DNA from: Pelomonas sp. V22
GTDB taxonomy: Bacteria > Pseudomonadota > Gammaproteobacteria > Burkholderiales > Burkholderiaceae_C
Direction of reading: 5' to 3'
DNA: 64,000 nt
Assembly: GCF_030014915.1 (NCBI RefSeq)
Contig: NZ_JAGIXS010000001.1
Coordinates: forward strand, 1,178,001 to 1,242,000
Below, piece by piece: positions 7,799 to 15,808 of this stretch (position 1 is its first letter; every line of letters starts with the position of its first letter). A model generated the notes under the pieces. The model was not told the DNA's origin. It did no database searches and was given only the letters and a program-made list of their open reading frames with translations. Made by a program: the position numbers and the translations under genes.

Positions 7799-8880
7799 AC
7801 CCGGGCATGAAGCAAGACCTGACCCTTGGCGGCATGGCCGCGCCAGCTAGGCGCTGGCCCCGCCCTTCGCCGGTCCTTGCGCTGGGTCTGCTGACGCTGC
7901 TGGCCGCCGTGGCCTGCGCGCAGCTGGGCGCGCTGCCGATTCCGCTCGGCGACTGGCTGCTGCCGCCCTGGGTCGAGAGCGACGGCTTCAGCGGCAGCGC
8001 CCATGTGCTGTGGCAGCTGCGCCTGCCTCGCCTGGTGCTCGCCATGGCGGTGGGCGCCGCGCTGGCCCTGGCGGGGTCGCTGGCGCAGGCGCTATTCCGC
8101 AACCCGATGGCCGACCCCGGCTTGCTGGGCGTGAGCAGCGGTGCCGGCGCCGCCGTGGCCTTGTCGCTGACGGTGTTCGCCAGCCTGCAGTTCGCGCTGC
8201 CGCCGGCCTTGCGGATGTGGCTGCTGCCGGCGGTCGGCTTCGTCGGCGCACTGACGGTCTGCTTCGCCCTGGAACGCATGGCTCGCTGGCTGGCACCGGG
8301 CTCGATCGCTGGGCTCCTGCTCACCGGCCTGGCCTTGCAGGCCCTGTGCTTTGCGCTGATCGGCCTGTGCAGCAACCTGGCGAACGACGAGCAGTTGCGG
8401 GCGATCAATTTCTGGACGCTGGGCTCGCTGGCCGGCGCCAACTGGGCCATGGCTGGCGTGATGGTCCTGGCCCTGGCCGGCGGCGGCTGGGCCGCGCTGC
8501 GCCTGGCGCAGCAGCTCAATGCCCTGGCCCTGGGCGAGGCCGCGGCCGCCCATGTGGGCATCGAGGTGCAGGGCCTGCGCGTGCGTGCCATCGCCCTGCT
8601 GGCCTTGCTCAGCGCCCTGGCTGTGGCCTGGTGCGGCAGCATAGGTTTCATCGGCCTGATGGCGCCCCACCTGGCACGCCAGCTCGTAGGCGCCGACCTG
8701 CGCCGCGTGATCCCGGTGGCCATGCTCAGCGGTGCCCTGCTGCTCTTGATTGCCGACACCCTCGGGCGCACCGTGGCCAGCCCGGCCGAGGTGCCGGTGG
8801 GCGTCTTCAGCGCGCTGATCGGTGCGCCCTGGTTCCTCGGCTTGCTGCGCGGCGCGATGCGCCGGACGGGGAGTGCCTGA
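7795..8880 (+). CDS. hmuU: Heme ABC transporter permease, FecCD family
   Basis: This 361-residue inner-membrane permease forms a homodimer giving the translocation channel for heme. The FecCD family pattern is clear: R-L-P-R-L-V-L-A near residue 78, A-L-A-L-A-G-S-L-A-Q-A, then N-P-M-A-D-P-G-L-L-G-V-S-S-G-A. Later come G-F-I-G-L-M-A-P-H-L-A-R near 285 and V-P-V-G-V-F-S-A-L-I-G-A-P-W-F near the C-terminus. About ten membrane segments are expected. The ATG overlaps the hmuT stop, and the stop TGA overlaps the hmuV ATG. A second Met five codons in is an alternative start. Confidence 0.94.
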   Translation: MNPGMKQDLTLGGMAAPARRWPRPSPVLALGLLTLLAAVACAQLGALPIPLGDWLLPPWVESDGFSGSAHVLWQLRLPRLVLAMAVGAALALAGSLAQALFRNPMADPGLLGVSSGAGAAVALSLTVFASLQFALPPALRMWLLPAVGFVGALTVCFALERMARWLAPGSIAGLLLTGLALQALCFALIGLCSNLANDEQLRAINFWTLGSLAGANWAMAGVMVLALAGGGWAALRLAQQLNALALGEAAAAHVGIEVQGLRVRAIALLALLSALAVAWCGSIGFIGLMAPHLARQLVGADLRRVIPVAMLSGALLLLIADTLGRTVASPAEVPVGVFSALIGAPWFLGLLRGAMRRTGSA

Positions 8881-9677
8881 TGAGCGCGCTGATGAACCTG
8901 AACGACGCAACGCTCTTGCTCGGCCAGCAGCGCTTCGGGCCCTTCCGGCTGACGCTGCAAGCGGGCGAGCGCGTGGCCATCCTGGGGCCCAGCGGCGCGG
9001 GCAAGTCCACGCTGCTGAAGCTGCTGGCGCGCGAGCTGGCGCCGGCCAGCGGCGAGCTGGTCTTCGAGGGCCGCCCCTTGAGCGAATGGTCGGTCGCGGC
9101 CCTGGCGCGCCGGCGCGCCGTGCTGCCTCAATCGCATGCGGTGGCCTTCGGCCTGCCGGTGGAGCTGGTCGTGGCCCTGGGCCGCGTGACGCTCGGCGGT
9201 GAGGCACGGCAGACGCAGCAAGCGCGCATCGTGGAGCTCGCGCTCTTGCAGGCTCAGGCCGCGCATCTGACGGGGCGGCGCTTCGACAGCCTCTCCGGCG
9301 GCGAGCAGGCGCGCGTGCAACTGGCCCGCGTGTTCGCCCAGGCCTGGGACCAGCGCGCCGGCCTGCTGCTGTTCGACGAGCCGCTGGCCGCGCTGGACCC
9401 CGGCCTCACGCTGGAGCTGATGCAGGCCATGCAGCAGTTCGCCGCCGAACGCGGCCACGCGCTGGTGGCCGTGCTGCACGACCTGAACATCGCGCTCAAC
9501 CACTTCGAGCGCCTGTGGCTGCTGCGCAAGGGCCGCATCCTCGCGGACTGCGATGCCGTGCCCGCCTGCCTGCCTTTGTTGGAGCAGCTCTACGGCGTGC
9601 GCCTGCGCCTGCTGCGCGATGCCGAAGGCATGGCCGTGCTGGCCAGCCCAGGCCCCTCGATGGCGCGGGCCGCGTGA
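8880..9677 (+). CDS. hmuV: Heme ABC transporter ATP-binding protein
   Basis: This is a 265-residue ATPase subunit driving heme import through HmuU. Walker A is G-P-S-G-A-G-K-S-T (residues 36-44), the Q-loop region R-A-V-L-P-Q-S-H follows, the ABC signature L-S-G-G-E-Q starts at 138, and Walker B L-L-L-F-D-E-P is at about 161-167 with the switch His in V-L-H-D-L-N. Length and the F-G-L-P-V-E-L-V-V-A-L-G-R segment are typical of HmuV. The start overlaps the hmuU stop and the stop overlaps the tonB-like start. Confidence 0.94.
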   Translation: MSALMNLNDATLLLGQQRFGPFRLTLQAGERVAILGPSGAGKSTLLKLLARELAPASGELVFEGRPLSEWSVAALARRRAVLPQSHAVAFGLPVELVVALGRVTLGGEARQTQQARIVELALLQAQAAHLTGRRFDSLSGGEQARVQLARVFAQAWDQRAGLLLFDEPLAALDPGLTLELMQAMQQFAAERGHALVAVLHDLNIALNHFERLWLLRKGRILADCDAVPACLPLLEQLYGVRLRLLRDAEGMAVLASPGPSMARAA

Positions 9678-10333
9678 TGAACAAGGCCGGCCTGGCTGTG
9701 ACCTTGGCCGTGCATGGCCTGGTGCTGCTGCTCGCCCTGTCGGGCCAGCACCGGCCATCCAAGGCCGAGGCCGCCGTGCTGACCACGCGCCTGATTCCTG
9801 CGCCCGCCACACCTGCACCGACGCTCATGCCAACGCAGTTGGAGCCGGGCTTGCCAATGCCGGCCCTGCCTGCGCCACTGCCGGCGCCCGAGTTCCAGAT
9901 CAGCGCCAGCGCCGAGCCCGCAGGTTTGCAGGTGGCGCCGCCCGCTGTTGCCCTCGCGGCCATGTCAGTGGCAGTGGCAGTGACGACGGCGCCCGCCGCC
10001 ACCCCCGCCAACGCCGAGCCAGCACCGCCCTCAAGCCGCTACCAGCCCGCCTCGCTGCCGCCCGAGCACGGCAGCTGCAGCGCCCGGGGCGTCGAGCGCC
10101 ACTACCCGGCCCTGCTGCGGGAGCGCGGTGTGCAGGGTCAGGTCTTGCTGCGGGTGCAGGTCAACGAGCAGGGCCGCGCGGCCGAGGTGCTGGTCCAGGG
10201 CGGCAGCGGCTGGCGCTTGCTCGATGAAGCGGCTCGCCAGATCGCACTGGCCTGCCCCTACCTGCCGGCCCGGCGCGGCGAGCAGCGGCTGGCGGCCTGG
10301 GTCGAGTACCCGATCCGCTTCGCCCTGCATTGA
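9677..10333 (+). CDS. tonB: TonB-like energy transducer of the heme operon
   Basis: This 218-residue protein has TonB layout. One N-terminal membrane segment spans about residues 5-22. A Pro/Ala-rich periplasmic linker covers roughly 40-130, and a C-terminal TonB domain of about 85 residues contains H-Y-P-A-L-L-R-E-R-G-V-Q-G-Q-V-L-L-R-V and closes with W-V-E-Y-P-I-R-F. The linker lacks the Glu-Pro/Lys-Pro repeats of classical TonB. It overlaps hmuV by one base, so it very likely serves the heme receptor encoded upstream. No exbB or exbD is in the window, so the partner motor proteins must be elsewhere. Confidence 0.85.
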   Translation: MNKAGLAVTLAVHGLVLLLALSGQHRPSKAEAAVLTTRLIPAPATPAPTLMPTQLEPGLPMPALPAPLPAPEFQISASAEPAGLQVAPPAVALAAMSVAVAVTTAPAATPANAEPAPPSSRYQPASLPPEHGSCSARGVERHYPALLRERGVQGQVLLRVQVNEQGRAAEVLVQGGSGWRLLDEAARQIALACPYLPARRGEQRLAAWVEYPIRFALH

Positions 10334-10362
10334 GCGATTGATTCCAGAGGAGGAGAAAACCC

Positions 10363-11643
10363 ATGTGCGACTCAGAGAAGAACGGCAACATCTTCAGCCG
10401 CCTGCCCAGCGAGGCCGATAGCCCTGCGGGCCCAGGGCCTCGGCCGGTGCCGGCGGCGGTGAGCCAGCAGGGCTCGCGCCGGCGCCGGCTGTGGGAGCTG
10501 CCTTCGCAGGCCCTGTGCCCGGTGATCGGCGTCTGCCTGCCGATGCCGCTCTTGCGCCGGCGCCTGGCCAAGGTGCTCGGAGGCCTGGCCATGGCCGGCG
10601 ACTACGAGCTGCATTGCGGCGCGATCAACGACTGCAACCGCCGCTCCGCCATTGCTGAGCTGCTGCAGAAGGAGCTGGACCAGCGCTACGCCATCGCCCT
10701 GCGGCTCGCGGCCCAGCACAAGAGCAGCGAGGCGCTGGGCCGCTGGTGGGCTGCCGCCCAGCATGGCAACGACGTGCCCGGTGCGCTGTGGGCCACGCTC
10801 ACGCATGCGCGCTGCGACAACGCTCTGCAAGAGCTGGTGCTGCGTGACATCCACATGATCCAGCACCAGGTGGGCAGCGCCGAGCGCGCCGACCTGGCCC
10901 GCCTCAATGCGCTGGAGGAAGAGAACCGCGTGCTGGGCCGCGAGCTGGCGCAGGCGCAGAGCCGCAACACCCGCCTCACGCAGGAGCGGGCGCTGGAGGT
11001 CGAGCGCCTGCAATCCGACGCGCTGCGCCTGCGCGCAGAGCTGCTTGGCCGCGACACCTTGCTGGCCGGCCTGCGCGAGGAGCTGCAGCAGCTCGAAGCA
11101 GCCGTGCCGGGCCTGCGCCATCGCCAGGAGCAGGCCGAGCAGATCCGCCTGCAGCTCGCACGCATCCACGAGCTGGAGCGTGCCCTATTGATCGCTCAGC
11201 AGCAGCAGGAGCGCGAACGCCGCCGCGCCGAAGAAGCACATCAAGCCCTGGCCTCGGTCCCGGCCTCACCCGGCCTGGCCGACGACGAGCAGGCCCTGCC
11301 CGAGCTGAGCGAGCGCGCCGTGCTGTGCGTGGGCGGCCGGCAATCGGTGGTGCCCATCTATCGGCAACTGATCGAGCGCACTGGCGGCCGCTTCCTGCAT
11401 CACGATGGCGGCGAGGAAGACGCCGTGGCCAAGCTCGACGCCAGCCTCGCGGCCGCCGACCTCGTGATCTGCCAGACCGGCTGCATCAGCCACGACGCCT
11501 ACTGGCGTGTGAAGGACCATTGCAAGCGCCACGGCAAGCGCTGCGTCTTCGTCGACAAACCCAGTGCCAGCAGCCTGCAGCGCGCGCTCGGCGGGCTGGG
11601 CAGCAAGGAGACGGCGAGCGAATCGCTGCCCAGTCCGAACTAG
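10363..11643 (+). CDS. DUF2325 domain protein with central coiled coil
   Basis: This is a 426-residue cytoplasmic protein. The C-terminal 110 residues form a DUF2325 domain, recognised by V-L-C-V-G-G-R (from about 320), R-F-L-H-H-D-G-G, A-A-D-L-V-I-C-Q-T-G and R-C-V-F-V-D-K-P. Residues about 170-300 are rich in Glu, Arg, Gln and Leu with heptad character, predicting a coiled coil. The N-terminal part holds several Cys (C-P-V-I-G-V-C; L-H-C-G-A-I-N-D-C-N). A strong GAGGAGG ribosome-binding site precedes the ATG. The function of DUF2325 is unknown to me. The 29-bp gap after the tonB-like gene suggests co-transcription with heme uptake, so a redox or iron-linked role is possible but unproven. 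Confidence 0.75.
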   Translation: MCDSEKNGNIFSRLPSEADSPAGPGPRPVPAAVSQQGSRRRRLWELPSQALCPVIGVCLPMPLLRRRLAKVLGGLAMAGDYELHCGAINDCNRRSAIAELLQKELDQRYAIALRLAAQHKSSEALGRWWAAAQHGNDVPGALWATLTHARCDNALQELVLRDIHMIQHQVGSAERADLARLNALEEENRVLGRELAQAQSRNTRLTQERALEVERLQSDALRLRAELLGRDTLLAGLREELQQLEAAVPGLRHRQEQAEQIRLQLARIHELERALLIAQQQQERERRRAEEAHQALASVPASPGLADDEQALPELSERAVLCVGGRQSVVPIYRQLIERTGGRFLHHDGGEEDAVAKLDASLAAADLVICQTGCISHDAYWRVKDHCKRHGKRCVFVDKPSASSLQRALGGLGSKETASESLPSPN

Positions 11644-11659
11644 CCACGCGGCTGGCTTG

Positions 11660-11690
11660 TCTTGCAATTAGATATATTTGCAATATTCCG
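11660..11690 (+). promoter_or_regulatory. AT-rich patch with direct repeats before the aldehyde dehydrogenase
   Basis: Two copies of TTGCAAT (11662-11668 and 11678-11684) start 16 bp apart and flank GATATAT, in an otherwise GC-rich region 25-45 bp before the dehydrogenase ATG. This could be a promoter core with an operator. No regulator gene is adjacent. Confidence 0.4.
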
Positions 11691-11707
11691 ATCAAGAGAA
11701 GAGCGCC

Positions 11708-13138
11708 ATGCAAGCCAATTACATCGCCGGCCAATGGCTGGACGGCGTCGCCGCCCGCCCCAACATCAATCCGTCCGACACCGAGGACCTGATCGGCCAC
11801 TACGCGCAGGCCGATGCTGCCCAGGCCGAGTCTGCGATTGCTGCGGCCTACGCAGCCGCGCCGGCCTGGGGCTTGAGCAGCCCCCAGCTGCGGGCCGATG
11901 CGCTGGACCGCATAGGCAGCGAGATCCAGGCCCGCCGCGAGGAGCTGGGCCAGTTGCTGGCCCGCGAGGAAGGCAAGACCCTGCCGGAAGCGATTGGCGA
12001 GGTCGGCCGCGCGGCGGCCATCTTCAAGTTCTTTGCCCAGGAAACGCTGCGCCTGCGGGGCGACAAGCTGGCCTCGGTGCGGCCCGGCATCGAGATCGAG
12101 GTGACGCGTGAGCCGCTGGGTGTGGTGGGCATCATCACGCCCTGGAATTTCCCCATCGCCATCCCCGCCTGGAAGATCGCGCCGGCCCTGGCCTATGGCA
12201 ACTGCGTGGTGTTCAAGCCGGCTGAACTGGTGCCGGCCTCGGCCTGGGCGCTTTCCGAAATCATCTCGCGCGCCGGCCTGCCGACGGGCGTGTTCAACCT
12301 GGTGATGGGGCCCGGCTCGGTGGTAGGCCAAGCCCTGCTGGACGACCGCCGCGTGGCCGCGATCAGCTTCACCGGCTCGCAGGCCACAGGCCAGCGCGTG
12401 GCGCAGGCGGCCGTGCGGCGCGGCGCCAAGTTCCAGCTCGAGATGGGCGGCAAGAACCCACTCCTGGTGCTGGCCGATGCCGACCTCGAACAGGCCGTGA
12501 ACTGCGCCATCCAGGGCGGCTTCTACTCGACCGGCCAGCGCTGCACGGCCTCGAGCCGCATCATCGTCGAGCGCTCGATCTACAGCCGCTTCGCCGAGCG
12601 CATGACCGAGGCTACGCGTGCACTGCGCGTGGGCCATGCGCTGAAGGCCGAGACGCAGATCGGCCCGGTCGTGGATGCTAGCCAATTGCAGCAGGACCTG
12701 GACTACATCGCCATCGCCCGCAACGAAGGCGCGCGCCTGCTGGCAGGAGGTGAGTTGCTAACCCTGGAAAGACCTGGTCATTATTTGAGCCCCGCCCTGT
12801 TCGGCGACTGCGACAACGCGATGCGTCACTGCCAGGAAGAGATCTTCGGCCCGGTGCTGAGCCTGATCCCCTGCGACAGCTACGAACACGGCCTGCAGCT
12901 CGCCAACGACACGCCCTTCGGCCTGTCCAGCGGCATCTGCACCGGCTCGCTGAAATACGCCAGCCACTTCAAGCGCCACTCGCAGTCCGGCATGGTGATG
13001 GTGAACTGCCCGACTGCCGGCGTGGACTATCACGTGCCCTTCGGCGGCCGCAAGGGATCGAGCTACGGGCCGCGCGAGCAAGGCAGCTACGCGACCGAGT
13101 TCTTCACCAGCGTCAAGACCAGCTACATCCAGGCCTGA
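11708..13138 (+). CDS. NAD(P)-dependent aldehyde dehydrogenase, 2-oxoglutarate semialdehyde type
   Basis: This is a 476-residue aldehyde dehydrogenase. Catalytic residues are visible: Asn147 in T-P-W-N-F-P, general base Glu245 in L-E-M-G-G-K, nucleophile Cys279 in G-Q-R-C-T-A-S-S, and the cofactor motif F-T-G-S-Q-A-T-G. The C-terminus G-S-S-Y-G-P-R-E-Q-G-x-Y-A-x-E-F-F-T is characteristic of 2-oxoglutarate semialdehyde dehydrogenases, which finish oxidative pentose, hexarate or hydroxyproline breakdown by making 2-oxoglutarate. I chose the ATG at 11708 (AAGAGAAG upstream) over an in-frame TTG 30 nt earlier. No other pathway gene is adjacent, so the physiological substrate is open. Confidence 0.85.
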   Translation: MQANYIAGQWLDGVAARPNINPSDTEDLIGHYAQADAAQAESAIAAAYAAAPAWGLSSPQLRADALDRIGSEIQARREELGQLLAREEGKTLPEAIGEVGRAAAIFKFFAQETLRLRGDKLASVRPGIEIEVTREPLGVVGIITPWNFPIAIPAWKIAPALAYGNCVVFKPAELVPASAWALSEIISRAGLPTGVFNLVMGPGSVVGQALLDDRRVAAISFTGSQATGQRVAQAAVRRGAKFQLEMGGKNPLLVLADADLEQAVNCAIQGGFYSTGQRCTASSRIIVERSIYSRFAERMTEATRALRVGHALKAETQIGPVVDASQLQQDLDYIAIARNEGARLLAGGELLTLERPGHYLSPALFGDCDNAMRHCQEEIFGPVLSLIPCDSYEHGLQLANDTPFGLSSGICTGSLKYASHFKRHSQSGMVMVNCPTAGVDYHVPFGGRKGSSYGPREQGSYATEFFTSVKTSYIQA

Positions 13139-13162
13139 GAGGCCGCCCCGCAGCGTTCGAAA

Positions 13163-13213
13163 CGTGCGATAGCGCACGATTGAGACCAGGCCTCACCCGA
13201 TGTCGGGGGAGGC
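13163..13213. other. Two inverted repeats after the aldehyde dehydrogenase
   Basis: CGTGCG-atag-CGCACG (13163-13178) is followed by a stronger hairpin at 13190-13213 with arms GCCTC-A-CCCGA and TCGGG-G-GAGGC around a 2-nt loop. Neither is followed by a T-run, so Rho-independent termination is not clear. They could also be part of the leader of the next gene. Confidence 0.35.
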
Positions 13214-13293
13214 TTGCGGACCCTCAGATTCCTAGAATTCGCGTCGATCGCAAAGCTTGCGACACAACAACAGCGGATGAGGGATAGAGGGAA

Positions 13294-14346
13294 ATGAAGA
13301 CAGGTCAGTCCAGGCTTGGCGCAGCACGGCTGCGCGCCATCAACGCATTTTGCGCCGGCATGCTGCTGGCTGCAGCCACGGCAGCACAGGCCTCGCCGGT
13401 GGTCAATTTCGGTGCGGCAGCCGAGTACAGCGGTTTCTTCTTCGGCAACCTGACGGCGCATTCCGACGTCGAAGGTCGCCTGGCCGTGCGCGGCAATGTC
13501 GACATCAACAGCATCTCGGTCGGCTACCGCAACCCCTCGCCGAGCGGCGCGAGCGGCAGCAATGCGGCGAGCCTCGTGGTCGGCGGCAACGTCAAGATCC
13601 GCGACGGCGCGATCTACAACGGCCCCACCAACGCCAGCGTCAACAACAACGCCGGCATGGGACCGACCGAGGCCGCCTGGCTGGCCGGTGGCGTGCAGCA
13701 AGGCACGGGCGTCTACGGCGGCGTAGACCGCGGCTCCAACAAGCAACTGGCGCTCAGCAAGGGTGACTCTGCTGCGATCCAGCAGATGTTCACGGACACC
13801 AGCGTGCTGCTGCGCGGCCTCTCGAACGAGCTCGGCGCGCTGGCCAACACCGGCAACATCACGCGCGGCTGGGACCTCGGCCTGCGTGGCGGCACAGCCC
13901 AGGCGGGTGCTGGCCTGCAGGTATTCAACATCGCCGACAACCTGCTCAAGCCCTTCACGCTGGATGCCAGCAGCTTCGACAGCGACGACTACATCCTGAT
14001 CAACCTGACGGCCAGCGGCACCGTGAAGTTCGGCTTCGACTACGTGGGCAGCAATCTCTCGGCCTTTGCCGACCGCCTGATCTTCAATGTGATGAACGCC
14101 GACAAGGTCGAGTTGCACTCGGGCTACGGCATGTTGCTGGCCCAGCAGGCCGACATCGTGGCCGCCAGCTCCGGCCATTGGGAGGGCACGGTCGTGGCCA
14201 ACAACATGCTGTCGACCATCGAGATCGGCTACGAGCCCACACGCCAGCAAACGCCGCCGGCCCGCGTGCCCGAGCCGCAGGGCCTGGCCCTGGTGGCAGC
14301 GGCCCTTGCCGCGATGCTGTTCGCGCTGCGCCGCCGAGCGCGCTGA
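13294..14346 (+). CDS. PEP-CTERM-anchored choice-of-anchor A family surface protein
   Basis: This is a 350-residue exported protein. Residues 1-33 form a signal peptide ending in A-Q-A-S. The body matches the choice-of-anchor A family: N-F-G-A-A-A-E-Y-S-G-F-F-F-G-N-L, then E-G-R-L-A-V-R-G-N-V and Y-I-L-I-N-L-T-A-S-G-T-V. The last 26 residues are a PEP-CTERM sorting tag: V-P-E-P, a hydrophobic segment rich in Ala and Leu, and a basic R-R-R-A-R end. Such tags are cut by exosortase, and their genes occur in species that make exopolysaccharide; a large EPS cluster lies 28 kb away, but no exosortase gene is in the window. GAGGG precedes the ATG. Confidence 0.85.
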   Translation: MKTGQSRLGAARLRAINAFCAGMLLAAATAAQASPVVNFGAAAEYSGFFFGNLTAHSDVEGRLAVRGNVDINSISVGYRNPSPSGASGSNAASLVVGGNVKIRDGAIYNGPTNASVNNNAGMGPTEAAWLAGGVQQGTGVYGGVDRGSNKQLALSKGDSAAIQQMFTDTSVLLRGLSNELGALANTGNITRGWDLGLRGGTAQAGAGLQVFNIADNLLKPFTLDASSFDSDDYILINLTASGTVKFGFDYVGSNLSAFADRLIFNVMNADKVELHSGYGMLLAQQADIVAASSGHWEGTVVANNMLSTIEIGYEPTRQQTPPARVPEPQGLALVAAALAAMLFALRRRAR

Positions 14347-14355
14347 AAAAAGCCG

Positions 14356-15378
14356 TTAGCGAACCTGGGCGACGTTTCGCAGCGCCTTGACGGCGCCCTC
14401 GCCCATGGCCGCGCCAAAGCGCTTGGCCAGGCGCTCGGCCACGTTGTCGCGCGGCGTGTAGTCAATGACCTCCTCGGCCTTGACCACCTCGCGCGCCACG
14501 TAGTCCAGGCTGCCGAAGTCATCGGCCAGGCCCATCTTGACGGCCTGCTCGCCGTTCCAGAACAGGCCGGAGAAGGTCTCCGGCGTTTCCTTCAGGCGCT
14601 TGCCGCGGCCTTCCTTCACCACGGCGATGAACTGGCCGTGGATCTGGTCCAGCATGGCCTGCGCATAGCCGCGCTGCTGGGCCGACATCGGCGTGAACGG
14701 GTCCAGCATGCCCTTGTTGCTGCCGGCGGTCAGCAGGCGGCGCTCGACGCCCAGCTTCTCCATCAGGCCGGTGTAGCCGAAGCCGTCCATCAGCACGCCG
14801 ATGGAGCCGACGATGGAGGCCTTGTCCACGTAAATCTCGTCGGCTGCTGCCGCGATGTAGTAGGCACCCGACGCGCAGATTTCCTCGACCACCGCGTAGA
14901 CCTTCTTGCGATGGATGGCCTTGAGGCGCTTGATCTCGTCGTAGACGATGCCGGCCTGCACCGGGCTGCCGCCCGGTGAATTGATGCGCAGCACCACGGC
15001 CTCGGCGCCCTGGTCTTCGAAGGCGTTCTTCAAGGCCGACAGCATCAGCTCCGCGCTGGCCTCGGTGTCGACAGCGATCTCGCCGCGCAGCTCGATCAGG
15101 GCCGTGTGCGGGGTGCTCGGTGCGCCGCCTGGATGGCGCTGCGAGAAGAACAGCAGCCAGGCGAGGAACAGGAAGAATCCGAGCCAGGCCAGGCGGAAGA
15201 ACACGCGCCAGCGGCGCTCGCTGCGGCGGTCGGCCAGGTAGCTCAGCGCGAACTGGGCCAGCAGTTGCTCATGGCCTGATGCACTGGCTGCGCTGGCTGT
15301 ACCGGTGGCGGCGGCCGACTGCTGTGCGGCCGCCTCCGGCTTCGGATCGGGAAGGGGCTGGGGCAGGTCGTCGCTCAT
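14356..15378 (-). CDS. S49-family signal peptide peptidase (SppA/SohB-like)
   Basis: This 340-residue membrane-anchored serine peptidase degrades signal peptides or membrane protein remnants. After a Pro/Ala-rich cytoplasmic N-terminus there is one membrane segment (about residues 62-80, F-F-x-L-A-W-L-L-F-F), then a single S49 domain. That domain contains I-N-S-P-G-G-S-P, the nucleophile Ser in C-A-S-G-A-Y-Y-I-A-A-A-A-D-E-I, and G-S-I-G-V-L-M-D-G. The Lys of the Ser-Lys dyad is expected further downstream; M-E-K-L-G-V-E lies in the right region. I chose ATG 15378 over an in-frame TTG at 15399. It is the last gene of the rluC-HAD-Rieske-S49 operon, a 37-bp gap after the Rieske gene. Confidence 0.9.
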   Translation of the reverse strand: MSDDLPQPLPDPKPEAAAQQSAAATGTASAASASGHEQLLAQFALSYLADRRSERRWRVFFRLAWLGFFLFLAWLLFFSQRHPGGAPSTPHTALIELRGEIAVDTEASAELMLSALKNAFEDQGAEAVVLRINSPGGSPVQAGIVYDEIKRLKAIHRKKVYAVVEEICASGAYYIAAAADEIYVDKASIVGSIGVLMDGFGYTGLMEKLGVERRLLTAGSNKGMLDPFTPMSAQQRGYAQAMLDQIHGQFIAVVKEGRGKRLKETPETFSGLFWNGEQAVKMGLADDFGSLDYVAREVVKAEEVIDYTPRDNVAERLAKRFGAAMGEGAVKALRNVAQVR

Positions 15379-15415
15379 GGTGCTCGGTCGTTCATTCAAT
15401 CAATCGATCAACAAA

Positions 15416-15808
15416 TCAGTCTTCAAAGACCGGCTTGGTGTCGCGGGAAGGATACCAATACACCTGGCCTTCCCTCTCGCTGACCTCGATCTTGGTCAGG
15501 CCGATGCGGCCGCACATGCCAGTGACGCAGCGGCCGCTCAGCGGGTCGTACACGGCACCATGGATGGAGCACATGATGTATTGCTTGTCCGCGTCGAGGA
15601 ACTCGCCCTCCTGCCAGTCCATCTCGGTGGGCACATGGGCGCAGCGGTTCAGGTAGGCCACGACCTGGCCCTCGAAGCGCAAGGCAAAGGCGCGCGCCGG
15701 CTGGCGGTACTGCAACACGTCGAAGCTGTGGGCGCGGCCGCGCTCCTCCAGCTCGCTCGAGGCGCAGAGCGGCAAGCCCGCGGGCTTGTGGTCTTCTGAT
15801 TCAGGCAT
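15416..15808 (-). CDS. Rieske [2Fe-2S] domain protein
   Basis: This is a 130-residue single-domain Rieske protein. Both cluster boxes are visible: box 1 Cys-Ala-His (N-R-C-A-H-V, about 56-60) and box 2 Cys-Ser-Ile-His-Gly (about 79-83). This is the ferredoxin-type C-x-H...C-x-x-H pattern. There is no signal peptide or membrane segment, so it is a cytoplasmic electron carrier or nitrite-reductase small-subunit-like protein. Its electron partner is unknown. The start overlaps the end of the upstream HAD gene by 8 bp, so the two are translated together. Confidence 0.88.
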   Translation of the reverse strand: MPESEDHKPAGLPLCASSELEERGRAHSFDVLQYRQPARAFALRFEGQVVAYLNRCAHVPTEMDWQEGEFLDADKQYIMCSIHGAVYDPLSGRCVTGMCGRIGLTKIEVSEREGQVYWYPSRDTKPVFED

